NCBI GenBank assembly: GCA_015206805.1
Contig: JADEZP010000013.1
Span: 1-37,080, forward strand
From: Quinella sp. 1Q7
GTDB lineage: Bacteria > Bacillota > Negativicutes > Selenomonadales > Selenomonadaceae
Direction: 5' to 3'
Length of the DNA stretch: 37,080 nt
Within the stretch, counting starts at the first letter, position 1, and each line of letters begins with the position of its first letter. The notes below the pieces were generated by a model. It was not told the DNA's origin. It did no database searches and worked only from the letters and a program-made list of their open reading frames with translations. Shown in pieces: positions 8,842-17,136 of the stretch. Position numbers and translations under genes: made by a program.

Positions 8842-9132
8842 ATGGCAAAACTTAAGGTCATCGCAGCGTGCGGCTCCGGTATGGGCTCGTCTCAAATCAT
8901 CAAAATGAAACTCGAAAAGGCTTTCAAAAAACTCGGTATCGACGCCGACATTTACCACACCAACGTTGGCGACGCCAAATCCCAAGCCAATAACTATGAC
9001 GTCGTTTTCTGCTCCGCCTCGCTCGTCGGCACCTTCGCAGGTGTCAAAGCTACCGTTATCGGGCTCAAAAACCTCCTGTCCGAAAAAGAGATGACCGAAA
9101 AAATTCAGTCCGAAATCATCGACAAGAAATAA
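8842..9132 (+). CDS. ulaB: PTS ascorbate EIIB component (UlaB)
   Basis: EIIB of the ascorbate/lactose-type fold transfers phosphate from EIIA to the incoming sugar. The 96-residue protein starts MAKLKVIAACGSGMGSSQII. Cys10 in the P-loop-like CGSGMGSS is the phosphorylated residue. Size and motif are standard for UlaB/SgaB. It is preceded by GAAAGGAGA. The three PTS parts are encoded as separate proteins here, in the order IIA, IIC, IIB. Confidence 0.92.
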   Translation: MAKLKVIAACGSGMGSSQIIKMKLEKAFKKLGIDADIYHTNVGDAKSQANNYDVVFCSASLVGTFAGVKATVIGLKNLLSEKEMTEKIQSEIIDKK

Positions 9133-9161
9133 CCTATCGCGTCGTACACATTTTGAATCCG

Positions 9162-9190
9162 CGGCGGGAGTCTCTCGGCTCCCGTTGCCG
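9162..9190 (+). terminator. Intra-operon hairpin between ulaB and ulaF
   Basis: CGGGAG at 9165-9170 pairs with CTCCCG at 9179-9184, and CGGC before the first arm can add pairs with GCCG after the second. The gap is 84 bases, the widest between two structural genes of the operon. The T-run comes about a dozen bases late (TTTTTT near 9198-9203), so this is more likely an mRNA-stabilising or attenuating hairpin that sets the ratio of PTS to enzymes than a complete terminator. Confidence 0.45.
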
Positions 9191-9216
9191 GGTTCAATTT
9201 TTTAAGGAGAATTATC

Positions 9217-9912
9217 ATGCTTGAAGAGCTGAAACAGAAAGTCTACGAAGCGAATATGGAATTGCCCAAACGCAAACTCATCACTTACACTTGGGGCAAC
9301 GTCAGCGGTATCGACAGGGCAAGCGGTCTGTTCGTCATCAAACCCAGCGGCGTCGAATACGACGAACTCAAGCCCGAAGATCTGGTCGTCGTCGATCTTC
9401 AAGGCAACAAAGTTGAAGGCAAGCTCCGCCCGTCTTCCGATACCGAAACTCACCGCATACTTTATGCCGCGTTCCCCGAAATCGGCGGTATCGTCCACAC
9501 TCACAGCCCGCACGCCGTCAGTTGGGCGCAAGCAGGTCGCGACATTCCCGCTTACGGAACGACGCACGCCGATTATTTTTATGGCGACATCCCCTGCACG
9601 CGTTCGCTGACCAAAGAGGAAATCGAAGAGGCTTACGAACTCAACACCGGTAAAGTCATCGTTGAAACGTTCAACCTGCGCAAGATTAATCCCGTTTACG
9701 TCCCCGCCGTTATCTGCGCGAATCACGGTCCGTTCACGTGGGGCAAGGACGCCGCGCAGGCTGTCTATCACTCCGTCGTGTTGGAGGAAGTCGCCCGTAT
9801 GGCCACCTTCACCGAAATCAACAATCCGAAAGTCGCTCGCGCTCCCCAATACATTCAGGATAAACATTTCATGCGCAAACACGGTCCCAACGCCTACTAC
9901 GGGCAAGCTTGA
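9217..9912 (+). CDS. ulaF: L-ribulose-5-phosphate 4-epimerase (UlaF/AraD family)
   Basis: This class II aldolase-fold, zinc-dependent epimerase converts L-ribulose-5-phosphate to D-xylulose-5-phosphate. It has 231 residues, as in E. coli UlaF and AraD. Zinc ligands are visible as H95 and H97 in [10 protein letters not shown] and H170 in ANHGPFTWG. The phosphate-binding text TWGNVSG is at about 25-31, and the catalytic region near HADY is at 117-120. It forms the last epimerisation step before transketolase, which is encoded three genes downstream. The start follows TAAGGAGAA. Confidence 0.92.
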   Translation: MLEELKQKVYEANMELPKRKLITYTWGNVSGIDRASGLFVIKPSGVEYDELKPEDLVVVDLQGNKVEGKLRPSSDTETHRILYAAFPEIGGIVHTHSPHAVSWAQAGRDIPAYGTTHADYFYGDIPCTRSLTKEEIEEAYELNTGKVIVETFNLRKINPVYVPAVICANHGPFTWGKDAAQAVYHSVVLEEVARMATFTEINNPKVARAPQYIQDKHFMRKHGPNAYYGQA

Positions 9913-9924
9913 GAGGTACGCGCC

Positions 9925-10773
9925 ATGAAAAATTATTTGCTTGGTCTGTACGAAAAATCCATGCCCAACGATTTGACTTGGGCTGAAAAACTTCAAGCCG
10001 CCAAAGTCGCGGGCTTCGATTACGTCGAAATGAGTATCGACGAAACCGACGCCAAACTTGCCCGACTCGATATGTCCGACGGCGAAGTCGACGAAATTGT
10101 CGCCGCCATGCGCACGACCAATTTGCCGTTCCGTTCAATCTGCTTGAGTGGGCACCGCAAATATCCGCTCGGCAGCCACGACCCGAAAGTCCGCGAACGC
10201 AGTCTCGAAATTATGCAAAAGGCTATCGCGTTGGCGGCAAAACTCGGTATCCGCACAATTCAGCTTGCCGGCTACGATGTTTACTACGAAGACGGCGACG
10301 ATCAAACTCGCGCTTACTTCCTTGAAAATCTCAAGCTGTCCACGTTAATGGCGGCTCGCGAAGGCGTTTTGCTCGGCTTCGAGACTATGGAGACGCCCTT
10401 CATGGACACCACGCGCAAGGCTATGAAATATGTCGACTTGGTCAATTCGTCTTATCTCGGCGTTTATCCCGACGTCGGCAACATCACGAACGCTTGCTTG
10501 CTGTACAATGACGACGTGTCCGACGACCTCAAAAGCGGCGCAGGTCACCTCGTCGCCGTCCATTTGAAAGAGACCGTCCCGGGCAAATATCGCGAAATTC
10601 CCTACGGCACGGGGCACGTCGACTTTGAAAAGGTCATCAAAACTTCTTGGGAACTCGGCGTCCGCCGCTACGTCGCCGAATTTTGGTTCGTCAAAGGTGT
10701 CACGCAAGATTGGCGCGCCGAACTTCAAAACGCCAACAATTTCCTGCGCGGCTATTTCGACAAAATCATTTGA
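9925..10773 (+). CDS. ulaE: L-ribulose-5-phosphate 3-epimerase (UlaE)
   Basis: This TIM-barrel epimerase of the xylose-isomerase-like superfamily interconverts L-xylulose-5-phosphate and L-ribulose-5-phosphate. The protein has 282 residues, starting MKNYLLGLYEKSMPNDLTWA as in UlaE/SgbU. Metal-binding motif text is present: GFETMETPFMDT, YPDVGNITNA, VAVHLKETVPGKYREIPYG and a late VAEFWF. It lies 12 bases behind ulaF, with a GAGAGG ribosome binding site. Confidence 0.92.
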   Translation: MKNYLLGLYEKSMPNDLTWAEKLQAAKVAGFDYVEMSIDETDAKLARLDMSDGEVDEIVAAMRTTNLPFRSICLSGHRKYPLGSHDPKVRERSLEIMQKAIALAAKLGIRTIQLAGYDVYYEDGDDQTRAYFLENLKLSTLMAAREGVLLGFETMETPFMDTTRKAMKYVDLVNSSYLGVYPDVGNITNACLLYNDDVSDDLKSGAGHLVAVHLKETVPGKYREIPYGTGHVDFEKVIKTSWELGVRRYVAEFWFVKGVTQDWRAELQNANNFLRGYFDKII

Positions 10774-10785
10774 GGAGCTATCACA

Positions 10786-11829
10786 ATGAACGTTACCAAA
10801 AAAGTTGTCGGCGAGCTTGAAAAGTGCTACGCCTTGACGATGCTTCACTATCACGGTCACGACCACTTTTTAGTTGCCGCTGAAAAGGTTAATCAGTGCC
10901 GCCTTTACGACCTCGACGGCAATCAGGAAGAAGTTCTTTGGAGTGAGCCCGGCGGGATTATGACTATGCAACAAGTCCCCGGCTCCGACGGTCAATTTCT
11001 CTCCACGCGCAAATTTTATTCGCCCAACGACAGCAAAAACGCCTCAATCGTCGTCGTCACGCCTATGGGCAAGGACGATTGGGAAGTCCGCGTTCTCGTT
11101 AAGTTGCCGTTCGTTCACCGCTTCGACATTCTGCAATCGGGCGGGAAAAATTATCTCATCGCCTGCTGCCTGAAAACCGATCACGAGTTCAAAGACGATT
11201 GGCGTTTCCCCGGCAGAGTCTGTGTCGCCGAATTGCCCGACGACCTGTCGAAGTTCACCTACCAAAATCAGCTGGAGCTTACCACGATTAAGGAAGGCAT
11301 GCTCAAAAATCACGGCTACTATCGTCACGTCAATCCCGACGGCTCAACTTCAAGCATCGTCAGCTGCGATAACGGCGTCTTCCATTTCTTCCCGCCGAAA
11401 ACTGCGGGCGGCGAATGGACAATCGAACAACTTATCGACCAGCCCGCAAGCGACGGTCTCTTGCTCGACATCGATAACGACGGCGAAGAGGAACTTTGCA
11501 CTATCGCGCCCTTCCACGGCGACACGATTAACATCTACCACAAGCGCAACGGTAAGTTTGAGCTTGAGTACACCTACCCAGAAAAGTTGGAGTTCATGCA
11601 CGCGATTTTCGGCGGTATGATTTGCGGCAAACCCACTTGGATTCTCGGTCACAGAAAGGGCGAACGCTATCTGCTCGCCTTCACGCACGACGGTAAAGGC
11701 TACAACGCTCAAGTCCTCGACAAAGGCTGTGGCGCGGCGAACGTCCTCCACTACGTCCACAACGGCAAGGACATCATTATCGCCACCAACCGCGAAGTCA
11801 ACGAAATCGCCATGTACGAGCTTACCTAA
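10786..11829 (+). CDS. Uncharacterised propeller-like (VCBS/FG-GAP-type) protein in ascorbate operon
   Basis: I do not recognise a named family. The 347-residue protein has no signal peptide and no membrane segment, so it should be cytoplasmic. It is made of short strand-rich units in which a polar turn alternates with hydrophobic strands (for example HDHFLVAAE, KNYLIACCL, GKPTWILGH, GKDIIIATN), the pattern of a beta-propeller. One unit holds DIDNDGEEEL at 228-237, a DxDxDG calcium-binding loop of the VCBS/FG-GAP type. It lies 12 bases behind ulaE and 12 before transketolase, each with a strong ribosome binding site, so it is firmly part of the pathway operon. It could be a sugar-lactone or sugar-phosphate enzyme, or a structural partner. 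Nothing visible supports a decarboxylase. Confidence 0.6.
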   Translation: MNVTKKVVGELEKCYALTMLHYHGHDHFLVAAEKVNQCRLYDLDGNQEEVLWSEPGGIMTMQQVPGSDGQFLSTRKFYSPNDSKNASIVVVTPMGKDDWEVRVLVKLPFVHRFDILQSGGKNYLIACCLKTDHEFKDDWRFPGRVCVAELPDDLSKFTYQNQLELTTIKEGMLKNHGYYRHVNPDGSTSSIVSCDNGVFHFFPPKTAGGEWTIEQLIDQPASDGLLLDIDNDGEEELCTIAPFHGDTINIYHKRNGKFELEYTYPEKLEFMHAIFGGMICGKPTWILGHRKGERYLLAFTHDGKGYNAQVLDKGCGAANVLHYVHNGKDIIIATNREVNEIAMYELT

Positions 11830-11841
11830 GGAGAATCCACT

Positions 11842-13827
11842 ATGAACATCGATAACCTGTCTGTCAATGCTGTCCGCACTCTCGCCGTCGACGCCGTTCA
11901 AAAAGCAAATTCGGGTCACCCGGGTATGCCGCTCGGTGCCGCGCCGATTGCTTACGAGCTTTGGGCTCACCACATGAATCACAATCCCAAAAATCCGAAG
12001 TGGATTAATCGCGACCGTTTCATTCTGTCGGCAGGGCACGGCTCCGCTATGCTGTATTCGTTACTGCACCTGTTCGGCTACGGGCTCACGCTTGACGACC
12101 TCAAAAACTTCCGCCAAGAAAATTCGCTCACGCCCGGTCATCCCGAATACGGTCACACTGTCGGCGTCGAAGCTACAACAGGTCCGCTCGGCGCGGGTAT
12201 GTCTTTTGCAGTCGGCATGGCTATGGCTGAAGCTCACCTCGCCGCGATTTTCAACAAGGAAGGCTATCCCGTCGTCGACCACTACACCTTCGCGCTCGGC
12301 GGCGACGGCTGCTTAATGGAAGGCGTTTCGTCCGAAGCGTTTTCGTTGGCGGGCACGCTCGGCTTGAACAAACTCATCGTTCTTTACGACAGCAACAAAA
12401 TCACAATCGAAGGCTCAACCGATATCGCATTCACTGAAGACGTCCAAAAACGTATGGAAGCGTTCGGTTTCCAGACGCTCACCGTTGAAGACGGCAACAA
12501 CATCGCGGAAATCGGCAAGGCGATTGAAGCCGCTAAAGCCGATAAAACTCGTCCGTCGTTCATCACGATTAAAACGCACATCGGTTACGCGTCTGTTAAG
12601 CAGGACTCCGCCTCCGTTCACGGCGAACCGCTCGGCGTCGATAACGTCGTCGCGCTCAAAAAGGCTCTCGATTATCCGAAGCCCGAAGAAACTTTCTACG
12701 TCCCCGACGAAGTCTACAGCCATATCGCCGAACTCACCGCCGCAGGTGCCCGCGCCGAAGACGACTGGAACAAACTTTTCGCCGACTACGCCGCTAAATT
12801 CCCCGACGCCAAAAAACTTTGGGACGAATATTTTGCGCCCGTCGACGCCGATAAACTTTTGGCGGACGAATCTTTCTGGGCTCGCGAAGAAAAAGCTCAA
12901 GCTACCCGTGCCTCTTCAGGCACAATGATCAATCGTTTGGCGAAAATTATGCCTAACCTCGTCGGCGGCAGTGCCGACCTTGCGCCCTCGAACAAAACCG
13001 CTATGAAAGGCGCGGGCGACTTCAGCCGCAACAACTACGCGGGCAAAAATCTGCACTACGGCATTCGCGAACTCGCTATGACCGGTATCGTCAACGGCAT
13101 GATTCTCCACGGCGGACTGCACGTCTATTGCGCAACGTTCTTTGTGTTCGCGGATTATATGAAGCCGATGATGCGTCTGGCGTCGCTCATGAAGTTGCCC
13201 GCAATTTATGTCCTTACTCACGACTCAATCGGCGTTGGGGAAGACGGTCCCACTCACGAGCCGATTGAACAGTTGGCAATGCTCCGCGCGCAACCCAATA
13301 TCAACGTCTTCCGTCCCGCAGATTTAATGGAGACTGCCGCAGGTTGGTATCTCGCCGCCACAAGCAAAGAGACTCCGACCGTGTTGGTGCTCACGCGTCA
13401 AAATCTGCCGCAACTTGCCGGCTCAAGCAAAGACGCGCTCAAAGGCGGTTACGTCGTGTCCGAAGCCGCAGGCGAAATCGCGGGCATTCTTATTGCAAGC
13501 GGTTCCGAAGTTTCATTGGCGATTGACGCTCAAGCCGCGCTCGCCAAAGAAAATATTTTCGTCCGCGTCGTCAGCATGCCTTGCGTCGACCTCTTCGAGC
13601 AACAATCCGCAGAATACAAAGAATCCGTCCTGCCCGATAAAGTTCGCGCACGTGTCGCCATTGAGGCTGCTACCGACTTCGGCTGGCAAAAATACGTCGG
13701 TCTTGACGGCGCAACCGTCACCATGAAGGGTTTCGGCGCATCCGCTCCCGCCGCCACTCTCTTCAAAAAATTCGGCTTCACATCAGAAAACGTCGTCGCC
13801 ACTTTTAAAAAAGTCGCGGCTCGTTAA
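11842..13827 (+). CDS. tkt: Transketolase
   Basis: This is a full-length thiamine-diphosphate transketolase of 661 residues, exchanging two-carbon units in the pentose phosphate pathway. The N-terminal pyrophosphate domain has KANSGHPGMPLGAAP, GPLGAGMSFAVGMAMAE and the TPP motif GGDGCLMEGVSSEAF. The middle pyrimidine domain has GGSADLAPSNKT, GIREL and DSIGVGEDGPTHEPIEQL. The C-terminal domain follows. As a single-chain enzyme it differs from the split N/C-half transketolases common in anaerobic sugar clusters. In this operon it would take D-xylulose-5-phosphate made by UlaF into central metabolism. Confidence 0.95.
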   Translation: MNIDNLSVNAVRTLAVDAVQKANSGHPGMPLGAAPIAYELWAHHMNHNPKNPKWINRDRFILSAGHGSAMLYSLLHLFGYGLTLDDLKNFRQENSLTPGHPEYGHTVGVEATTGPLGAGMSFAVGMAMAEAHLAAIFNKEGYPVVDHYTFALGGDGCLMEGVSSEAFSLAGTLGLNKLIVLYDSNKITIEGSTDIAFTEDVQKRMEAFGFQTLTVEDGNNIAEIGKAIEAAKADKTRPSFITIKTHIGYASVKQDSASVHGEPLGVDNVVALKKALDYPKPEETFYVPDEVYSHIAELTAAGARAEDDWNKLFADYAAKFPDAKKLWDEYFAPVDADKLLADESFWAREEKAQATRASSGTMINRLAKIMPNLVGGSADLAPSNKTAMKGAGDFSRNNYAGKNLHYGIRELAMTGIVNGMILHGGLHVYCATFFVFADYMKPMMRLASLMKLPAIYVLTHDSIGVGEDGPTHEPIEQLAMLRAQPNINVFRPADLMETAAGWYLAATSKETPTVLVLTRQNLPQLAGSSKDALKGGYVVSEAAGEIAGILIASGSEVSLAIDAQAALAKENIFVRVVSMPCVDLFEQQSAEYKESVLPDKVRARVAIEAATDFGWQKYVGLDGATVTMKGFGASAPAATLFKKFGFTSENVVATFKKVAAR

Positions 13828-13845
13828 CGAAAGTGGTGTAACACC

Positions 13846-14844
13846 ATGAACAAGTTTAAAAAAATTTTGCTCGTCGGCGCAACTCTCATTTGCTCGACCA
13901 CCATGCTGACAGGTTGCTCTGACAGCGACGTTCCTCAAGAAAAAACTAAACCCGACATTAAAGAACATTATCTGCACATCGCCACAGGCAACACAATGGG
14001 CACCTACTACATAATCGGCGGCGCAATGAGCGAACTGCTCAACGAAAAAATTCCCGACATGCATTGCGCTATTCAAACCACCACAGGCTCTATCGCCAAC
14101 GTCAAACTTTTGGCGGATGATGTCGTGGAGCTCGCGATTATCCAAAACGATATCGCAAGCTACGCCGTCAACGGCTCCGAAATGTTCAAGGGCGAAAACA
14201 AGTACAAGTTCGACAAACTGCGCGGGCTCGCCACACTCTATCCCGAAAGCTGCCAATGCGTCACAACGGCTGATTCGGGTATCAACTCCATTGAAGACCT
14301 TCGCGGCAAACGTGTCGCTGTCGGCGCACAAGACAGCGGCGCGGAAGCTAACGCTCGCCAAATTCTCGAAGTCTACGGCTTGAGCTACGACGATATTCAG
14401 CCAATATATATGTCGTTCTCCGCCGCGTCCAAAGCTCTCAAGGAAGGCTCAATCGACGCCGCGTTCCTTACTGCAGGTGCGCCGACGCTCGCCGTTCAGG
14501 ATGTCGCGTCGCAGATGAACATCAAGCTCCTGCCGATTGACGACGAACACTTCAAGACGCTGTCAGAAAAGTATCCGTTCTATTCGCGCAACACAATCGC
14601 GAAGGGCACTTACCGCAACTTCGACGAGGATGTTCAAACTGCGTCGGTTATGGCAATTCTCGCCTGCAACGACAAAGTCGACAACGATCTTGCCAACAAG
14701 GTCGTCAAAACCATTTTCGACAACCTCAACACGCTCAAGAGTGCTCACCCCGTAATTACCGCGCTCGATAAAAATCTTGCCGTCGAAAAATCGCACATGA
14801 CCATTCCGTTCCAAGAAGGCGCAGAAAAATTCTTCAAAGAGTAA
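13846..14844 (+). CDS. TAXI-family TRAP transporter solute-binding lipoprotein
   Basis: The 332-residue protein begins with a lipoprotein signal peptide ending MLTGC (Cys24), so it is exported and lipid-anchored. The mature part shows the TAXI family pattern: LHIATGNTMGTYYIIGGAMS, then TTTGSIANVKLLADDVVELA and QNDIASYA, a second-lobe GKRVAVGAQDSG and AFLTAGAPT. These proteins bind small carboxylates such as glutamate for TRAP-type secondary transporters. No membrane subunit (DctQM-like) is encoded in the window, so it either works with one encoded elsewhere or has a sensing role. It follows transketolase by 18 bases and closes the operon before a terminator. Confidence 0.88.
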   Translation: MNKFKKILLVGATLICSTTMLTGCSDSDVPQEKTKPDIKEHYLHIATGNTMGTYYIIGGAMSELLNEKIPDMHCAIQTTTGSIANVKLLADDVVELAIIQNDIASYAVNGSEMFKGENKYKFDKLRGLATLYPESCQCVTTADSGINSIEDLRGKRVAVGAQDSGAEANARQILEVYGLSYDDIQPIYMSFSAASKALKEGSIDAAFLTAGAPTLAVQDVASQMNIKLLPIDDEHFKTLSEKYPFYSRNTIAKGTYRNFDEDVQTASVMAILACNDKVDNDLANKVVKTIFDNLNTLKSAHPVITALDKNLAVEKSHMTIPFQEGAEKFFKE

Positions 14845-14874
14845 CACACTCGATATTGCTTTGAACTGTGTAAA

Positions 14875-14911
14875 AGCTCCGTTTGCAGTCGTGACTTCAA
14901 CGGGGCTTTTT
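14875..14911 (+). terminator. Rho-independent terminator of the ascorbate operon
   Basis: AGCTCCGTT at 14875-14883 pairs with AACGGGGCT at 14899-14907 (one G-T pair), with a 15-base loop, and a run of T follows directly. It lies 30 bases behind the TAXI gene and separates the metabolic operon from the accessory island. Confidence 0.8.
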
Positions 14912-15027
14912 ATTTGCTTGAAGTTGCGGCGGATTATGCTGATTCCGTCGTGAAGTCTGTCGGCAGGAAAAAATCAGCCGCGAATCGAAAATGCCCTGCA
15001 AATTTTAATTAAGTTGGAGCGATCCAC

Positions 15028-15819
15028 ATGAGGACAATCGGATTCATTAATTGGAAAGGCGGCGTCGGCAAGACGTGTATAGCGGTGAACACGGCATACG
15101 CGTTGTCGGAGAGCTGGGGCGCGAAAGTTCTGTTCATAGATATGGACAAACAGGCAAATGCGTCGACGTGGTTCGGAATATCTGACAGTAAATGCACACT
15201 CGGCAATATTCTGGTCAAAGGCACTGACGCCGCAGAAGTCGCCAATATTCGCCCGATGACGGCGGCTCAAGTCATTCAACAAACGCGTTATCCCAGAATC
15301 GATTTGATTGCGGCTGATGCTAATCTGTTGGATATAAATTTGGCGATACTTAAGAATACGGTCGGCAGACAAGACAACATTCTAAAAGAGGCGTTACGGT
15401 CAGTACAGGGCAAATATGATGTGTGCATAGTGGACAATCCGCCGGATTCAAACATCCCCGTGCTGAACGGTTTGGAAGTTATAGACGACGTGATAGCGGT
15501 GACCTTGCCCAACAGATTCAGCTTGAACGGCATAGAACAGTTGGAGCAAGAGATAGCGAATTATAATGCGATACTCGGTTTGAACATCAAGATACGCGGC
15601 GTGTTGGTAAATCAATTCGCGTCGACGGACAGCTGTTACAGAATAGTGCGCGAGCTAAAGACGAAGGGCTACAGAATATTTCCGCCAATCAAAGGCGGCA
15701 GACTTACGCAGAATTGGCTCGACAGAATGATAAACGAACAGAAAAGTATTTACGAGTTGTCGCCACGTTCGGGCTTTGCGAAGGACTTGATGCGTTTCAT
15801 AGAAGCTTTGGTGGGGTGA
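15028..15819 (+). CDS. parA: ParA-family partition ATPase
   Basis: This is a 263-residue deviant-Walker ATPase that would partition DNA together with the ParB encoded next to it. The start MRTIGFINWKGGVGKT carries the KGGVGKT motif at residues 10-16, followed by the Walker A' region LFIDMDKQANAS and the Walker B text DVCIVDNPPDSN. There is no N-terminal helix-turn-helix, which fits a small type Ib/Soj-like ParA. Codon use differs visibly from the operon before it: many ATA and AGA codons and far fewer of the AAAATTTT strings seen elsewhere. It is not beside the usual chromosomal parAB neighbours of the origin, so a plasmid or integrative-element origin is likely. GGAG precedes the ATG. Confidence 0.9.
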   Translation: MRTIGFINWKGGVGKTCIAVNTAYALSESWGAKVLFIDMDKQANASTWFGISDSKCTLGNILVKGTDAAEVANIRPMTAAQVIQQTRYPRIDLIAADANLLDINLAILKNTVGRQDNILKEALRSVQGKYDVCIVDNPPDSNIPVLNGLEVIDDVIAVTLPNRFSLNGIEQLEQEIANYNAILGLNIKIRGVLVNQFASTDSCYRIVRELKTKGYRIFPPIKGGRLTQNWLDRMINEQKSIYELSPRSGFAKDLMRFIEALVG

Positions 15820-15824
15820 GGAAA

Positions 15825-16949
15825 ATGAAACGGCACAGAGGTGGTTTGGGAAATTTCCTCAACGAAGTGACGCAGACGGCGGATAAGGGCAACGGTGCTC
15901 AATCGGAGCAGATAGTTTATATAGACATAGACGACTTGGAAACGAATCCGAGAAATTTTTACGGGTTGCGCGACGTGGACGCACTGGCGGGCTTGATAGC
16001 GGTGTCGCATTTGATAGAGCCGTTGACGGTGACCGAAAAATCCGACGGAAAGTACATGATAATATCGGGACATCGTCGGCGGGCGGCGGTACAAAAATTG
16101 CTCGATGAAGGCAGTTACACCGAACGAAAGTTGCCTTGCATAATCAAGACGCGCGGCAAAATCAAAATCGAACAGGAAAACGGCGGAATAATCGAATTCG
16201 ACGAAGATGCGGTAGAGATGCTGAATTTGATAGCGTCGAATCGCGGACAGCGCGAAGAGCGCACGGTCGACGAAAAACTGCAGGAAGTGAAATATCTGGA
16301 GGCGTTCGCGAAGGCGATTTATCATCAGAAAAACAGGGGCAGTCGCGGTCGGTTCAGGAATTTTTTTGCGGAAGAAATCTTGAACATTTCGAAATCGCAA
16401 CTGCAACGAATCAGCGCGATGGAAAAGTTGACGGACAAGGTCAGAGCGGCGATAGATGATAAAACAATCAGCGAGTCGGCGGCGTTGGCAATGTCGAACA
16501 TGACGGCGGCGGAACAGGACGCTTGTCTGGAAAAAATCGTTTCCGGAAATATGCGGAGAACGGCACAGGATATTCAAACTTTGAGTGCGTCGAAGGTCGT
16601 CGAAAAAGACGTACAGTCGGAAAGTATCGACGGCAATTTAGCGGAGCCTGTATCGGAAGGAGTTTCCCTTCCTTTCGAAAGTGAAATGTCTCCCAGTTCG
16701 GAATCGACGATCGGTAAACTCATTGACGATCCGGAAAAGTTTGAGGCTTTACGAAAAGAAGCGGAAGATTGGTTTTATCACCAACAACTGGAGATTTTAG
16801 AAGCAATTTACACAAAGGCGAAACGACTAAGCGAGAAAGACGACGACGAATTGCAGTCGGCTCAATGGGCAATGCGGGCGTCGGTGGCACGTTATAACAT
16901 AGATGAATTGAAACTGCGGCACATAGAGACCGAGCTTGTGAAACCGTGA
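15825..16949 (+). CDS. parB: ParB-family partition/CTPase protein
   Basis: I chose ATG 15825, five bases behind parA and next to GGTGAGG. The longer frame starting inside parA lacks support. The roughly 374-residue protein starts MKRHRGGLGNFLNEV. It then shows the ParB N-terminal domain: IDIDDLETNPRNFY, then YMIISGHRRRAAVQKL, the GHRR-type nucleotide motif. Next comes a central helix-turn-helix region with LNISKSQLQRISAMEKL and ISESAALAMSNM. The Glu/Ser-rich linker and helical tail are probably for dimerisation. It should load on a parS site and cooperate with ParA. Codon use is like parA and unlike the metabolic genes. Confidence 0.88.
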   Translation: MKRHRGGLGNFLNEVTQTADKGNGAQSEQIVYIDIDDLETNPRNFYGLRDVDALAGLIAVSHLIEPLTVTEKSDGKYMIISGHRRRAAVQKLLDEGSYTERKLPCIIKTRGKIKIEQENGGIIEFDEDAVEMLNLIASNRGQREERTVDEKLQEVKYLEAFAKAIYHQKNRGSRGRFRNFFAEEILNISKSQLQRISAMEKLTDKVRAAIDDKTISESAALAMSNMTAAEQDACLEKIVSGNMRRTAQDIQTLSASKVVEKDVQSESIDGNLAEPVSEGVSLPFESEMSPSSESTIGKLIDDPEKFEALRKEAEDWFYHQQLEILEAIYTKAKRLSEKDDDELQSAQWAMRASVARYNIDELKLRHIETELVKP

Positions 16950-16956
16950 ACACAAA

Positions 16957-16975
16957 TGTGCCCAATTTGGGCACA
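16957..16975. repeat. Perfect palindrome just behind parB (possible parS)
   Basis: TGTGCCCA at 16957-16964 and TGGGCACA at 16968-16975 form a perfect inverted repeat around three bases. It lies 8 bases after the parB stop and has no T-run, so it is a poor terminator. Its size and place fit a ParB-binding parS or an operator, but it does not match the common chromosomal parS consensus. No second copy was noticed in the window. Confidence 0.4.
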
Positions 16976-17136
16976 AATAGGTGAAACGTGTAACGAACTC
17001 TCCCCGACCGCAGACTTGCGACGTTGCAGGAAATTCGCGGCAATGTACGAATGAATCATTTACTTTTGATGATGTCAAATCCGCCGCCCGTCGCGGAGGT
17101 CTCGGCTACACGTTCATGTTCAAGGCAGGTGTCGCA

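Noticed and set aside
10786-11829. Propeller-like protein as a replacement for UlaD
   Set aside because: UlaD is a TIM-barrel of the OMP decarboxylase superfamily. A strand-rich propeller shows none of its motifs, so the role is left open.
15714-15824. Upstream extension of parB inside parA
   Set aside because: The frame is open by chance within parA. The ATG at 15825 has the ribosome binding site and the typical ParB start.
16981-17136. N-terminal extension of the 527-residue protein from GTG 16981
   Set aside because: No ribosome binding site, low-quality sequence next to the palindrome, and a better supported ATG at 17137.
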